Assembly: GCF_012034175.1 (NCBI RefSeq)
Contig: NZ_JAATEJ010000022.1
Coordinates: forward strand, 62,001 to 126,000
Origin: Actinacidiphila epipremni
GTDB lineage: Bacteria > Actinomycetota > Actinomycetes > Streptomycetales > Streptomycetaceae
Length of the DNA: 64,000 nucleotides
Direction of reading: 5' to 3'
A model generated the notes under the pieces. The model did not search any database. It saw only the letters and a program-made list of their open reading frames with translations, and was not told the origin of the DNA. This document shows positions 50,641-60,007 of the stretch, in pieces. Each line of letters starts with the position of its first letter. Position 1 is the stretch's first letter. Both the position numbers and the translations under genes were made by a program.

Positions 50641-51164
50641 GATTCCCCCAGGCGCTCACCGGCCAGGTCGACCGCGAAGGCGGTGGCGCAGGACGGGCAG
50701 GTCACTTGGGCGCGGGTGTGGCCCTCGGCGTTGATGCGGCGGTAGAAGTCCTGGAGGAAGGCGAGGTCGGAGGCGAACATGTCCTCGATGACGCCCGCGT
50801 GGATGTCGGTGAGGGTGCCGAGCCGGACGACGACGCGGCCGAGCAGCACCACCGACAGGTACGCGGGGTTCTCCCGGACACGGTCGTCGCGCAGCGGCAC
50901 GAGCTCGTCGCGCGCGGTGGACAGCCGCATCACGCCCTCGCGGTGCACCTGCCCGCTGCCGTCGACGTAACCGCGCGGCAGCCGGAAGGCGAACTCGGTC
51001 TGCATGACGTCCCGTTCCCCTCCGGAGCGGCCACCGGCGCCACCGGCGCCACCGCCACCGCCTGCCCCCGCCCCGACTCCCGCGTCAACTCCCGCCGCCG
51101 CAGCGGCGGACGGCTCCTGCTCCGCGCCCGCCGACTCCGGCTGCGCCACGATCTGCCGCCGCAT
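50637..51164 (-). CDS. eCIS tail assembly protein
   Basis: A 175-aa frame from ATG 51164. The conserved part is the last 120 residues: TEFAFRLPRGYVDGSGQVHREGVMRL, ENPAYLSVVLLGRVVVRLG, EDMFASDLAFLQDFYRRINAEG and a CPSC zinc-type pair. The first 53 residues are Ala/Gly-rich, so the true start may be ATG 51005, which has GGAGGGG 10 nt upstream. The domain matches eCIS/phage tail-assembly proteins (T4 gp-like chaperone role). It is coupled to the DUF6760 gene by a GTGA overlap. Confidence 0.8.
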   Translation of the reverse strand: MRRQIVAQPESAGAEQEPSAAAAAGVDAGVGAGAGGGGGAGGAGGRSGGERDVMQTEFAFRLPRGYVDGSGQVHREGVMRLSTARDELVPLRDDRVRENPAYLSVVLLGRVVVRLGTLTDIHAGVIEDMFASDLAFLQDFYRRINAEGHTRAQVTCPSCATAFAVDLAGERLGES

Positions 51165-51256
51165 CCCTCAACCCCCGGCCCCGAAGCCGAAGTCGACCCC
51201 GAACCCGAACCCGACACCGGCCCCGAGCCCGTCTCCGGCCGGCACCGCAGCCACCC

Positions 51257-51700
51257 TCACGCCACGTCCATCGACTCGTACGTCAGCACGACCTTCTCGG
51301 TGAGCACACTCGTGTCCCCCGCCTTCAGCGAGCCGATCTCCAGGCTCTTGGGCCAGGCGTTGACGAGCGTGTAGCGCTTGATCGCGTTGCCCTCGTAGTC
51401 GTAGACGATGATCGCGCCGCCCTTGCGGGAGTCGGCCATCTTGCCGAACCGCGAGTCCTTGATCCACTTCTCGAAGCTCTGGTCCGCGGTGAGGCCGCGG
51501 GTCAGCGTGACCTCGCCGGCCTTGGGGCGGCCCGGGAGCTTCTTGACGACGTACTTGCCGTCGTTGGTGTTCTGCTTCAGCTCGATGACGTCCTGCTCCA
51601 TCTTCAGGCCGGTCACCTCGGTGATCTGCTTGATGACGACGCCGTCGAACTCGAGCCCGAAGGAGTGGCCGACCGACGTGTCGAGGTCGGGGAGTGCCAT
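51257..51700 (-). CDS. eCIS inner tube protein (T4 gp19-like)
   Basis: A 147-aa protein: SFGLEFDGVVIKQITEVTGLKMEQDVIELKQNT at the N-terminus, KLPGRPKAGEVTLTRGLTADQSFEKWI in the middle, and a C-terminal strand VVLTYESMDVA. It is the main polymer of the inner tube and sits immediately downstream of the sheath gene, as in phage and eCIS loci. It starts at ATG 51700, 32 bp after the sheath stop. Confidence 0.95.
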   Translation of the reverse strand: MALPDLDTSVGHSFGLEFDGVVIKQITEVTGLKMEQDVIELKQNTNDGKYVVKKLPGRPKAGEVTLTRGLTADQSFEKWIKDSRFGKMADSRKGGAIIVYDYEGNAIKRYTLVNAWPKSLEIGSLKAGDTSVLTEKVVLTYESMDVA

Positions 51701-51732
51701 GCGCGGCTACCTGCCTTCCGTGGTGGTGGACG

Positions 51733-53313
51733 TCACTCGTTGACGAGACTGGTCCCGCCGGAGAACTGGGCGAGCCGGAAGATCACGAACTCCGCCGGCT
51801 TGACGGGGGCGATGCCGACCTCGCAGACCACCTGCCCGGCGTCGATGCCCTCGGCGGGGTTGGTCTCGCGGTCGCACTTGACGTAGAAGGCCTCGTCCGG
51901 CGTGAGCCCGAACAGGGCGCCCTTGCGCCACTCGTTGACGAGGAAGGCGGAGATGGTGCGGCGGATCCTGGCCCACAGGGCGTCGTCGTTGGGCTCGAAG
52001 ACGACCCACTGGGTGCCCAGCAGGATCGACTCCTCCAGGTAGTTGAAGAGCCGGCGCACGTTGAGGTAGTGCCAGGCCGGGTCGCTGGAGAGCGTCCGCG
52101 CGCCCCACACGCGGATGCCGCGGCCGGGGAAGGCGCGGATGCAGTTGACGCCGGTCGGGTTGAGCAGGTCGTTCTCGCCCTTGGTGAGGTTGACGGCCAA
52201 CTCGACGGCGCCGCGGATGACTTCGTTGGCCGGGGCCTTGTGGACGCCGCGGCTGTCGTCGTTGCGGGCCCACACGCCGGCCAGCGCGCCGCTGGGCGGG
52301 ACGAAGCGGTTGCGGCCGGTGGAGGGGTCGGCGACCTTGATCCAGGGGTAGTACAGGGCCGCGTACTTGGAGTCGTAGCCGGCGCCGTTCTGCCGCCAGT
52401 CCTTGACCTCCTGCGGGTTGAGGTCGGGCAGCGGGTCGATCAACGCGACGCGGTTGCCCATGAGTTCGCAGTGGGCGATCATCGCGAGCTGCACCGCCTT
52501 GACGCCTTCGGCGTCGAGCGCGCCCTGCTCGTAGGCGCTCATCAGGTCGGGCACGGCGAGCATCGTGACCTCGTCGACGGCCTCCAGGCCTGCGAAGCCG
52601 GTGCGGTCGGCGGAATCGCCCACATATTGCGCAGGGGTGATCGTCGCGGGCACGGGCAGCGGCCCGGAGGGCGGCGGTACGGCGACGGTCTGGTTGCCGG
52701 GGCGGGCGACGGCCGCGGAGCCGCCGGGCTCCTCGACGACGATCAGCCGGGACTTCTCCCGTACGACGGCGGCGACGTACGTGCGCTGGCTGCGCTTGGC
52801 GGAGACCTCGAAGGTCTCCTCGACCTGGTCGCCGCGCCGCACCACGAGGGTGAAGGCGTCCTCGCCCGCGCCCTCGGCGGCGTCGGCGACCTCGACGGTC
52901 AGGCCCTCGCCGGCGCCCTGCTGGGCGGCGACCTGGAAGCCGCCGAGGGCGGCGCGCGGGCCCGCGGCGAGCGGGGCGGCGGCCTTGCCGCGCGGCTTGG
53001 CGGCGGGTTTCGCGGCGGGCGCGGCGGCGCCGTCCCCGGACTCCGCCGCGTCCTCGCCGATCCGGACGACGTAGCAGGTGCCGCCGCCGTTGAGGAAGTA
53101 GCCGTAGACCGCGTGCGCCAGGTAGGCGCCCTCGACGAAGCCGCCGAAAGTCCCGGTGAACTGCGTCCAGTTGGTCACCAGCGTGGCGGTGTTGTACGGG
53201 CCCTCGGCGGCGAGTCCGACAAAGGCGGCGACCGCCGTGCCGACCCCCTCGATGGGCCGCGAACCGGCCTCGACCTCTTCGACATAGACGCCCGGCGACA
53301 GGTACGACGGCAT
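51733..53313 (-). CDS. eCIS contractile sheath protein
   Basis: A 526-aa protein from ATG 53313 (GGGGAGG upstream). The N-terminus SYLSPGVYVEEVEAGSRPIEGVGTAVAAFVG is the diagnostic start of phage-tail sheath proteins. The C-terminal domain has GVNCIRAFPGRGIRVWGARTLSSDPAWHYLNVRRL and LNEW-like sheath-core helices, ending with VKPAEFVIFRLAQFSG. The middle insertion (about residues 75-200) is Ala-rich and variable. It contracts to drive the tube. It is first in the structural part of the operon, 148 bp after the payload stop, so a second promoter may lie there. Confidence 0.96.
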   Translation of the reverse strand: MPSYLSPGVYVEEVEAGSRPIEGVGTAVAAFVGLAAEGPYNTATLVTNWTQFTGTFGGFVEGAYLAHAVYGYFLNGGGTCYVVRIGEDAAESGDGAAAPAAKPAAKPRGKAAAPLAAGPRAALGGFQVAAQQGAGEGLTVEVADAAEGAGEDAFTLVVRRGDQVEETFEVSAKRSQRTYVAAVVREKSRLIVVEEPGGSAAVARPGNQTVAVPPPSGPLPVPATITPAQYVGDSADRTGFAGLEAVDEVTMLAVPDLMSAYEQGALDAEGVKAVQLAMIAHCELMGNRVALIDPLPDLNPQEVKDWRQNGAGYDSKYAALYYPWIKVADPSTGRNRFVPPSGALAGVWARNDDSRGVHKAPANEVIRGAVELAVNLTKGENDLLNPTGVNCIRAFPGRGIRVWGARTLSSDPAWHYLNVRRLFNYLEESILLGTQWVVFEPNDDALWARIRRTISAFLVNEWRKGALFGLTPDEAFYVKCDRETNPAEGIDAGQVVCEVGIAPVKPAEFVIFRLAQFSGGTSLVNE

Positions 53314-53461
53314 CCTCGGTCCTCCCCTGGGACAGCTCTGGCCCGGCCAAGCGTGCCGCCCGCCGCCCGCGCCGGTCACGGCCTCCGGGACGGCCCGGGG
53401 GGAATCCGCCGATGCCCCTTCGGGCAGGTGCGGGCGGGCGAGGGGGCGCGTCCCGTGGCCG

Positions 53462-56400
53462 TCACACCGGTTCCGGCTCCCGGTCGGCGGCCGGCGGCGC
53501 CGCCGCGGGGGCGGGAACGGGCGGCCGGCCGGCGAGGATCGCGTCGATGTCGGCGCGTTGCGCCGCTGCCGCCTGCCGGATCAGCGACTCGTCGGGCTTG
53601 GCCGAACTCGTCCCGCGCGCGGCCCCGTTGGTGCCCTGCTCGCCGCCCACGGCGGCGACGGTGCGCCGGATCGCGCCCTCGGCGAGCATCGTGAAGGCCC
53701 GCAGCGCGTTCGCCGCGCTGTCGCCCGCGCCGACCCGGCCCGGCTGGGCGCCCGTCCGTACCCGGCCCGCCAGTTGCCGCAGCAGCGACTGGTCGCCGCC
53801 GGGGCTGTCGGTCTTGAGGTCGGCGGCGCCCTTGTAGATGAGGATCGTGTGCATCCCGCCGTACTCGCCGGGCGTGACCGCCGACTGGCCGCGGGCGGCG
53901 AGCAGGCTGTCGACGTACGACCGCGGCACGACGTGCTCGGACTCCAGCTCCCACATCCTGGCGTACGAGGCCATGCCGGCGGGCGGCTGGTAGCGGGCGG
54001 TCTGCGAGCGGTGCGGACGGATCTCGCCGAGGTTGGGCGGATCGCCGAGGTGGCCGGTGAGTTGGGCGACGAGCGTCGGGTCGGCGCGGATCAGGGCGAT
54101 CATCGCGGCGATGACGCGGCGCCGCTCGGCGCGGGTCGCCGTCGCGGGCAGCGCGCGGTATTGGCCGTGCAGGGTGCGCAGTTGGTCGATGCGGCTGACC
54201 GGCTGCGGGTTCTCGGAGGCCACGACGAGTTCGCCGCCGGGCGCGTCGAAGATCTCGTGGTCCTGGCCGTCGAGGGTGAAGTGCTCGTGCACCGGCCCGG
54301 GTTCGCCCTCCGCGCCGGTCTCGGCCGCGTCCTTGACGTCCTTCTTGTCCTTGCCCTTGAGCTTGTTCAGCACGGCCTTCCCGGCGGCGACGATCTTGGC
54401 CACGACCCAGTCGACGACCTTCATCACCGGTGCCTGGATCTTCTCCAGGATCGAGCGGATCTTCTCCCCCACACCGCCGAGGCCGAGCAGGCTCGCGAGG
54501 AAGTCCAGGACCACCGGGACCGCCTTGGCCAGCGAGTTCTCGATCAGCGCGGGCACACCGCCGGCGCCGCCGCCCGCGATCGCCTCGACCGAGTCCAGCA
54601 CGGAGTCCACGAAGCTCTTGATCTGCGCGGCCCGGTGGACGAAGAACATCACCACGTCGTAGATGGCCTTGCAGGCCCGCACGAAGGCCGACGCGGGGTT
54701 GAGCAGGCTGACGATCCAGGTGACGCCGGCGGTGACGATCTTCTCGGTGACGAAGTCCTCGATCGCGCCGATCACCGTCTCCTTGATGTCGGCGAGCTTC
54801 TCGACGATCCACCGCCACAGGCCCGCCGCGCCCTCCGTCAGCAGGATCTTGACGATCTCGAAGGTCGACTCCAGTGCCTGCATGGCCGGTTCGCCGATCG
54901 CGGTGACGACCCGGGTGCGGATCCTGGCCCACGTCAGGCCCAGCACCGACAGCACCAGCTTGATGACGCCCTTGGCGTCGAACTCCTCGGGGATCTCGAT
55001 ACCGCCCGCCGCCAGCTGCCCGAACAGCCATTCCTTCAGGCCGGTCTTGAGATGGTCGCCGATACGCGAGGCGAAGCCCATGACACCGGACTTGACGGCA
55101 TCGACGAGGTGGCCGAGGAAGCCGATCGGGTCGGTGACGATCCTGTCGATCGCGCCGGCGGCCCGGGCCAGCACGCCCAGCAGCATGTCCTTGAGCTGCA
55201 GGACGGTACGGGCGGTGTCGGCGATGGCGTCCTCGGCCTTGCTGAGCAGGCCGCGGTTGTCCGCCTGGAGGGTCTTGATCTCCTCGTCCAGCTCGCCGCG
55301 TGCGGCGGTGTAGCGCTGCGCCAAGTCCTCCACGAGACCTTGCGACTTGTCGGTGACGGACGAGTCCAGCTGGTCGAAGTCGGCGGAGATCTGCTGGGCG
55401 GCGGACTGCGCGAACTGCCGTAGCCGCGGGCCCTGCCGGGCGACGATCGCGGCGACCTCGTCGCGGCCCCGGGCGATCCGGGCGGTCGCCTCGGCAAGGC
55501 GCCGGCCGATGGTGTCGGCGATGTCGCCGATCACCTTCTGCATCTCGGCCTCGTAGAGCCGGCGCGACTCGGTGAAGATCTGGTTCGCCGCAGGCGGCAG
55601 GTCCATCACCAGGTCGCCCAGCCAGCGGGCGGCGCCCTCGATGCCGGAGTAGCGGGCGTCCTTGTACGCGGCCATCCGCGCCTGGTGGTCGGCGGTGAAG
55701 GCCGCCTTGGCGCGGTCCTGCCCGGCGTCGAAGGCGGTGTCCACCTCGCCGTCGAGGTCGCCGAGGATCTTCTCCGTCTCGGTCTTCGTGGCGTCGAAGG
55801 ACGCCTTGATCTCGGCGGTGACGGCCGCGCGGGCCTGCTCGTCCTGCGACTTGGCAGCGCCCTGGCCGCCGGCGACCTGCTGGTTCGCGCCCGCGCGGGC
55901 GCCGGCCATCTGCTGCACACCGGCCGAGCCGAGCGCCGCCGCGCCGGTCTGCTCGGCGGCGACCCGCGCGCTCTCGGCGGCCCGGTAGCCGCCGGGGGCG
56001 ATGGCCGCGTGCGCGTCGGCGGCCTGCTTGGCGGCCAACGCCTCGGTGAACTGCGGCTCGTTGGCCTTGCCCAGCTGCTCCGGGGTGAGCCCGGCGTCGG
56101 CCAGCTGCGTGTCGGTGCGCCGCGGGGTGCCGGACAGGTCGGTCTGCTCGGCGGGCGCGGGCGCCACCGCGGCGGACCTCGCGTCCGGCGGTGCGGGCGC
56201 GGGGGTCGCGGCGGGCGGCGGCAGCGGCGTGACGGGCTTGTCCACCGCGCGCGACGGGTCGGGCGGCGCGGCGGTCTTGTCCGCGACGTCCTTGGCGGAG
56301 GCGGCCTTGCCCGCGGTCACCTGCCCCGCGACCTCGCCCTTGATGGCGTCGGCCTTGCCGGAGGCCGCGAACTTGTCGGCCTCGTCGAGCGTCTTGGGCG

Positions 56401-57136
56401 CCTGCGCGGCGACGGCCTTGTCAACGGCGGCGACGAACGCGGCCTTGTCGAACCCCGCCGGCCGCGCCGTCCCCATCTCCGCGACCCGCGCCGCCTTCGC
56501 CTGCGCCTCCCGGTCGTCCTGCGGCCCCACCGCCGCGTCCTGCGCGGCCTTCACCGCCGCGGCCCCGCTCGGGTGCCGGGTGAGCGCGGCCTTCTTGGCC
56601 CGTACGTCGGCGCTGACGGCCGCGAACCGCGGGTCCTGGGCGGGAGTGAGCCCCGGCGGCGGTACGGGCCGCTCACCGGCCTCCAGGCGCTGCACGAGCC
56701 GCTCACCGGCCTCCAGGCGCTGCACGAGCCGCTCACCGGCCTCCAGGCGCTGGAGTGCGCGCAGCCGGTCGGCTCCGGCGGCGGACGCCGGCGCAGGCCC
56801 GGCGTCCTGGCGCTGCACGGCGGACGCGGCCCCGGCTGCGGACTGCGGTGCGGGCGCCGCCTCCGCGCGCTGTACGGCCAGGTCACGGGCCGCCGCCTCC
56901 GCGCCGTCCGGGCGGGCCGCCCCGCGGTCCCCGGCGCCCGTCGCCGCGCCCTGCGGACGGCCCGCCCGGCGCTCGGCCAGCAGCCGGGCCACCGCCGCGT
57001 TGCCGGCCTGGGCCTGGAGGCGCTGGAGGGCGCCCAGGGCGCCGCCCGGGGGCCCGGCGGGGCGGCGTACCGGTGCGGCGGCGGGGGGCGGTGTGCGCGG
57101 CGCTGGGGCCTTCGCGGCGCGCCCTGGGGCGGTCAT
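53462..57136 (-). CDS. Large candidate eCIS payload with HNH-like C-terminus
   Basis: A 1224-aa protein, translationally coupled to the DUF4157 gene (ATGA overlap at 57133-57136). Residues about 30-55 carry ALQRLQAQAGNAAVARLLA, the segment typical of proteins associated with eCIS DUF4157. A 10-residue QRLEAGERLV repeat follows, encoded by three tandem 30-bp units. A long helical middle (about 250-980) includes coiled coil and hydrophobic stretches (for example SLAKAVPVVLDFLASLLGLGGV). The C-terminal 170 residues contain ELESEHVVPRSYV (His1068), like the His-centred core of HNH/endonuclease-VII toxins, followed by GGMHTILIY. It may be the cargo delivered by the tube or a tape-measure; the cargo view is favoured by the HNH-like end. 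Confidence 0.72.
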   Translation of the reverse strand: MTAPGRAAKAPAPRTPPPAAAPVRRPAGPPGGALGALQRLQAQAGNAAVARLLAERRAGRPQGAATGAGDRGAARPDGAEAAARDLAVQRAEAAPAPQSAAGAASAVQRQDAGPAPASAAGADRLRALQRLEAGERLVQRLEAGERLVQRLEAGERPVPPPGLTPAQDPRFAAVSADVRAKKAALTRHPSGAAAVKAAQDAAVGPQDDREAQAKAARVAEMGTARPAGFDKAAFVAAVDKAVAAQAPKTLDEADKFAASGKADAIKGEVAGQVTAGKAASAKDVADKTAAPPDPSRAVDKPVTPLPPPAATPAPAPPDARSAAVAPAPAEQTDLSGTPRRTDTQLADAGLTPEQLGKANEPQFTEALAAKQAADAHAAIAPGGYRAAESARVAAEQTGAAALGSAGVQQMAGARAGANQQVAGGQGAAKSQDEQARAAVTAEIKASFDATKTETEKILGDLDGEVDTAFDAGQDRAKAAFTADHQARMAAYKDARYSGIEGAARWLGDLVMDLPPAANQIFTESRRLYEAEMQKVIGDIADTIGRRLAEATARIARGRDEVAAIVARQGPRLRQFAQSAAQQISADFDQLDSSVTDKSQGLVEDLAQRYTAARGELDEEIKTLQADNRGLLSKAEDAIADTARTVLQLKDMLLGVLARAAGAIDRIVTDPIGFLGHLVDAVKSGVMGFASRIGDHLKTGLKEWLFGQLAAGGIEIPEEFDAKGVIKLVLSVLGLTWARIRTRVVTAIGEPAMQALESTFEIVKILLTEGAAGLWRWIVEKLADIKETVIGAIEDFVTEKIVTAGVTWIVSLLNPASAFVRACKAIYDVVMFFVHRAAQIKSFVDSVLDSVEAIAGGGAGGVPALIENSLAKAVPVVLDFLASLLGLGGVGEKIRSILEKIQAPVMKVVDWVVAKIVAAGKAVLNKLKGKDKKDVKDAAETGAEGEPGPVHEHFTLDGQDHEIFDAPGGELVVASENPQPVSRIDQLRTLHGQYRALPATATRAERRRVIAAMIALIRADPTLVAQLTGHLGDPPNLGEIRPHRSQTARYQPPAGMASYARMWELESEHVVPRSYVDSLLAARGQSAVTPGEYGGMHTILIYKGAADLKTDSPGGDQSLLRQLAGRVRTGAQPGRVGAGDSAANALRAFTMLAEGAIRRTVAAVGGEQGTNGAARGTSSAKPDESLIRQAAAAQRADIDAILAGRPPVPAPAAAPPAADREPEPV
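56671..56752. repeat. Three tandem 30-bp repeats in the candidate payload gene
   Basis: Units at 56671-56700 and 56701-56730 are identical; the third (from 56731) matches for 22 bp. They encode QRLEAGERLV in frame. This is a copy-number-variable site, not CRISPR. Confidence 0.9.
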
Positions 57137-57747
57137 TCCGCCGGGGCCTCCTCCTCGACGGGCTCCTCCTCGCGCTGCACCACCCGCGCCGCGGTCGCCG
57201 CCGCCTCCTGCTCGAAGCGGTCGGCCGGGTCGCTGACCCGCACCCCGCCGCCCGCGTCCGTACCGTCCACAGGGCCCGAGCGCTGCTGGACGACGTGCGT
57301 CAGCTCGTGCGCGAGCGTGGTGCGGCCCTGGTGCGAGCCCGGGTCGTAGGCGTCCCGCTGGAAGACCACATGCGAACCGACCGTGTACGCATGGGCGTTG
57401 ACCGCCTGCGCGGAGTGGTGCGCGGCGGCGTCGGTGTGGACGCGTACGTCGCCGAAGTCGTGGCCGAGGCGCGCCTCCATGTCGGTGCGGACGGCGGGCT
57501 CCAGCGGCGTACCGCCCGAGCCGACGACGTCGTGCACCGGGGACTGCTCCTCCTCGGGGGCGAGCGACGCGGACACCGCGCCGTTGCCGAGCGCCCGCTG
57601 GAGCCGCAGCAGGCCGCCGCTGCCCAGCACATCGGTACGGCCCGCCGCCGCGGCCTTCAGCAGCAGGCCCTCCGGCACCGCCGGTGCCGCCTGCCGCGGC
57701 GCCGCCGACTCGCCCTCTGTCTCGTGGTCACGCTCGAACCCGCGCAC
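57133..57747 (-). CDS. DUF4157 (eCIS core) protein with metallopeptidase-like motif
   Basis: A 204-aa protein from GTG 57747 (GGAGGCGAGGGG upstream); the longer Arg-rich frame is not used. The conserved domain has DMEARLGHDFGDVRVHTDAAAHHSAQAVNAHAYTVGSHVVF, the DUF4157 signature, and LAHELTHVVQQR with HExxH (residues 147-151), a possible zinc site. DUF4157 marks proteins recruited to or processed by eCIS particles. It is coupled to the payload gene; it may load, process or carry the toxin. The N-terminal part is acidic and disordered. Confidence 0.92.
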   Translation of the reverse strand: MRGFERDHETEGESAAPRQAAPAVPEGLLLKAAAAGRTDVLGSGGLLRLQRALGNGAVSASLAPEEEQSPVHDVVGSGGTPLEPAVRTDMEARLGHDFGDVRVHTDAAAHHSAQAVNAHAYTVGSHVVFQRDAYDPGSHQGRTTLAHELTHVVQQRSGPVDGTDAGGGVRVSDPADRFEQEAAATAARVVQREEEPVEEEAPAE

Positions 57748-57883
57748 GGCCCCTCGCCTCCGCCGCCCAAGGCGGCGCCTGCGCCGCCGCCTTCCACGGT
57801 CCCATCGCCGCCCGGGCCCGGCCATTGCGCCGCGGGCACGCCTGCGTGCCCTTTCGTCCCGCGCCCGGTGCCCTGCCCGCGGG

Positions 57884-60007
57884 TCACGCCTCGGCGGAGG
57901 CGTACGCCATGTACGGCCCGAACTCGTTGGGCAGGCACAGCCGTCCGAGCTTGCGGTACTCGCGTCCCACCGCCGCGACCAGTTCGCGCATGCCGACGCC
58001 GTGCCCCGCCTCCGCGGCGAGGTACGCGGCGGTCACGGCGGCCGACCGGATGTCGCCGCCGGCGAGCTCGAACGCCCGCCCGCAGAAGGCGAGATCGAGG
58101 TCGTCGGCGCGCGGCACGGCGGGGCCGAGGCAGCGGTCCCACAGGGCGGTGCGCTGTGCGGCCTCCGGCAGCGGGAAGTCCACGACGAGGTCCAGCCGCC
58201 GGGTGAACGCCTCGTCCAGGTTGGCCCGCAGGTTGGTGGCGAGCACGGCGAGGCCGTCGAAGGACTCCATGCGCTGGAGCAGGTACGCCGACTCGACGTT
58301 GGCGTACCGGTCGTGCGCGTCCTTGACCTCCGAGCGCTTGCCGAAGACCGCGTCGGCCTCGTCGAAGAGCAGCACCGCGTTGACGCCGGCCGCCTCGGTG
58401 AAGATGCGCTCCAGGTTCTTCTCCGTCTCGCCCACGTACTTGTCGACGACCGTGGCGAGGTCGACGGTGTAGAGGTCGAGGCCGAGCGCGCCCGCGATGA
58501 CCTCCGCGGACATCGTCTTGCCGGTGCCGGAGTCGCCGGCGAACAGCGCCATGACGCCCCGGCCGCGCCCGCCGCCCGGCCGCATGTTCCAGTCGCCGAG
58601 CACCCGGTCGCGATGCCGTGCCCGGGCGGCGAGTTCACGCAGCCGGGCCATGACCGGCGGCGGCAGCACGAGGTCGTCCCAGCCGACGCCGGGCTCGATC
58701 CGCCGGGCCAGCCGCTCCAGGCCCGAGGTGTTCTGCGCGCGGGCGCCGTGCAGCAGGTGCGCGTCGGTGAGGTGCCCGCCGGCCAGCAGCGCCTGCTGGT
58801 GCGCGGTCCGCGCGGCCCGCTCCACCTGCTCGGGCGACAGCTGGAAGACCGCCGCGGACTCATGGCGTACGCCGTCCAGTCCGCTGACCCCTTCGGGCGC
58901 GGTACGGGCCAGGGCCGCGCGCCACAGGGCCGCGCGGGCGCCGGCGCCGACCCGGCGGGCCTCGGCGAGCAGCGGCGGCCGGTCCGCCCACTCCGGGTCC
59001 CATGACGCCCGCCCGGTCAGCAGCACGGGCACGGGCAACGCGGCCAGGGCGCGCAGCAGTTCGGGCCGCCCGGCGAGCGCCTCGACGGGCCCGGCGACGA
59101 GCCCGCCGTGCCCGAAGGCCGCCTCCCGGCCGGCTGCCGCGACCGCCGCGGCGGGGTCGGCGCGGCCCGCGAGCCGGGCCAGGTCCAGCCCGTAGGCGGC
59201 GAGCCCCGCGGCCCGCAGCGCCTGCGCGCCGAGCGCACGGGCGGCGCCGCCGGGGGCCTCCCGCAGATAGCCGGGCCCGATTCCGGCACGCAGTACATTG
59301 CCGAGCCGAACGGCCGGCCCGTCCTCATCCGGCTCCGCCAGCTCCGCCGCGAGGTGCGGGGCGAGGGGTTCGAGGAGGTCGAGCAGCCCCGGGTCCGGGG
59401 TGTCGTCGCCGAGCAGATGCGCGCTCACCCGGTCCGGTACCCGCAACGCCCGGCTCAGCAGCGGCCGTTCCGGCTCCTCGACGACGAGCAGGCCGCGGGC
59501 GACCAGCGGGGCGGCGGGCGAGAGCCGGGCGCGGGCCCCGGCCGAGGCGGGCGGCACCCCGCACAGGCCGAGCGCGAGCCCGACGGTGGGGCGGCGGCGG
59601 GTGACGTCGTCGTTGAGGTAGCCGTACAACTGCTCGTAGCGGCGGTCGAGATCGGGTGCGAGGCACACCAGCAGCAGCTCGGTGTCCAGCGGCAGCAGCC
59701 CGAAGTCCCGCTCCAGGGCCCGCAGTCGTACGCCCGGGTCGGCGGCGGCGTCCAGTTCGGCGCGCAGCGCCTGGTCCACCGGGTCGGGCTCGGGGACGGC
59801 GGCGGGGTCGTCGAGCAGCCGCAGCACGGCGTCGTCGGAGAGGTAGACCCCGCGGAAGGGGTCGTCCGGCTCCGGGTCGCCGGCCCTGCGCGCGGCCACC
59901 GCCCGCCGCACCCGGGCCTCGACGAGCCCGAGCCGGGCCATGAGGTGGGCGAGCCCGGCGTCGCCCCGCGTGAAGGAGCCCGGGCCGTCCTGGGCCGTAC
60001 CGCTCAC
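57884..60007 (-). CDS. eCIS AAA+ ATPase
   Basis: A 707-aa protein from GTG 60007. The C-terminal half is a classical AAA+ module: ALFAGDSGTGKTMSAEVIAGAL (Walker A), VNAVLLFDEADAVFGKR (Walker B with sensor), and NLRANLDEAFTRRLDLVVDFPLP (arginine finger region). The N-terminal 400 residues are helical, with a family-specific WxPxWADRP region. This ATPase is a hallmark of the Afp15/Pvc15 class, thought to help assemble or load particles. It overlaps the DUF4255 stop (GTGA). Confidence 0.93.
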   Translation of the reverse strand: MSGTAQDGPGSFTRGDAGLAHLMARLGLVEARVRRAVAARRAGDPEPDDPFRGVYLSDDAVLRLLDDPAAVPEPDPVDQALRAELDAAADPGVRLRALERDFGLLPLDTELLLVCLAPDLDRRYEQLYGYLNDDVTRRRPTVGLALGLCGVPPASAGARARLSPAAPLVARGLLVVEEPERPLLSRALRVPDRVSAHLLGDDTPDPGLLDLLEPLAPHLAAELAEPDEDGPAVRLGNVLRAGIGPGYLREAPGGAARALGAQALRAAGLAAYGLDLARLAGRADPAAAVAAAGREAAFGHGGLVAGPVEALAGRPELLRALAALPVPVLLTGRASWDPEWADRPPLLAEARRVGAGARAALWRAALARTAPEGVSGLDGVRHESAAVFQLSPEQVERAARTAHQQALLAGGHLTDAHLLHGARAQNTSGLERLARRIEPGVGWDDLVLPPPVMARLRELAARARHRDRVLGDWNMRPGGGRGRGVMALFAGDSGTGKTMSAEVIAGALGLDLYTVDLATVVDKYVGETEKNLERIFTEAAGVNAVLLFDEADAVFGKRSEVKDAHDRYANVESAYLLQRMESFDGLAVLATNLRANLDEAFTRRLDLVVDFPLPEAAQRTALWDRCLGPAVPRADDLDLAFCGRAFELAGGDIRSAAVTAAYLAAEAGHGVGMRELVAAVGREYRKLGRLCLPNEFGPYMAYASAEA

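Noticed and set aside
56671..56752. Short tandem repeat as a CRISPR array
   Set aside because: Repeats are contiguous without spacers and are in frame inside a protein-coding gene.
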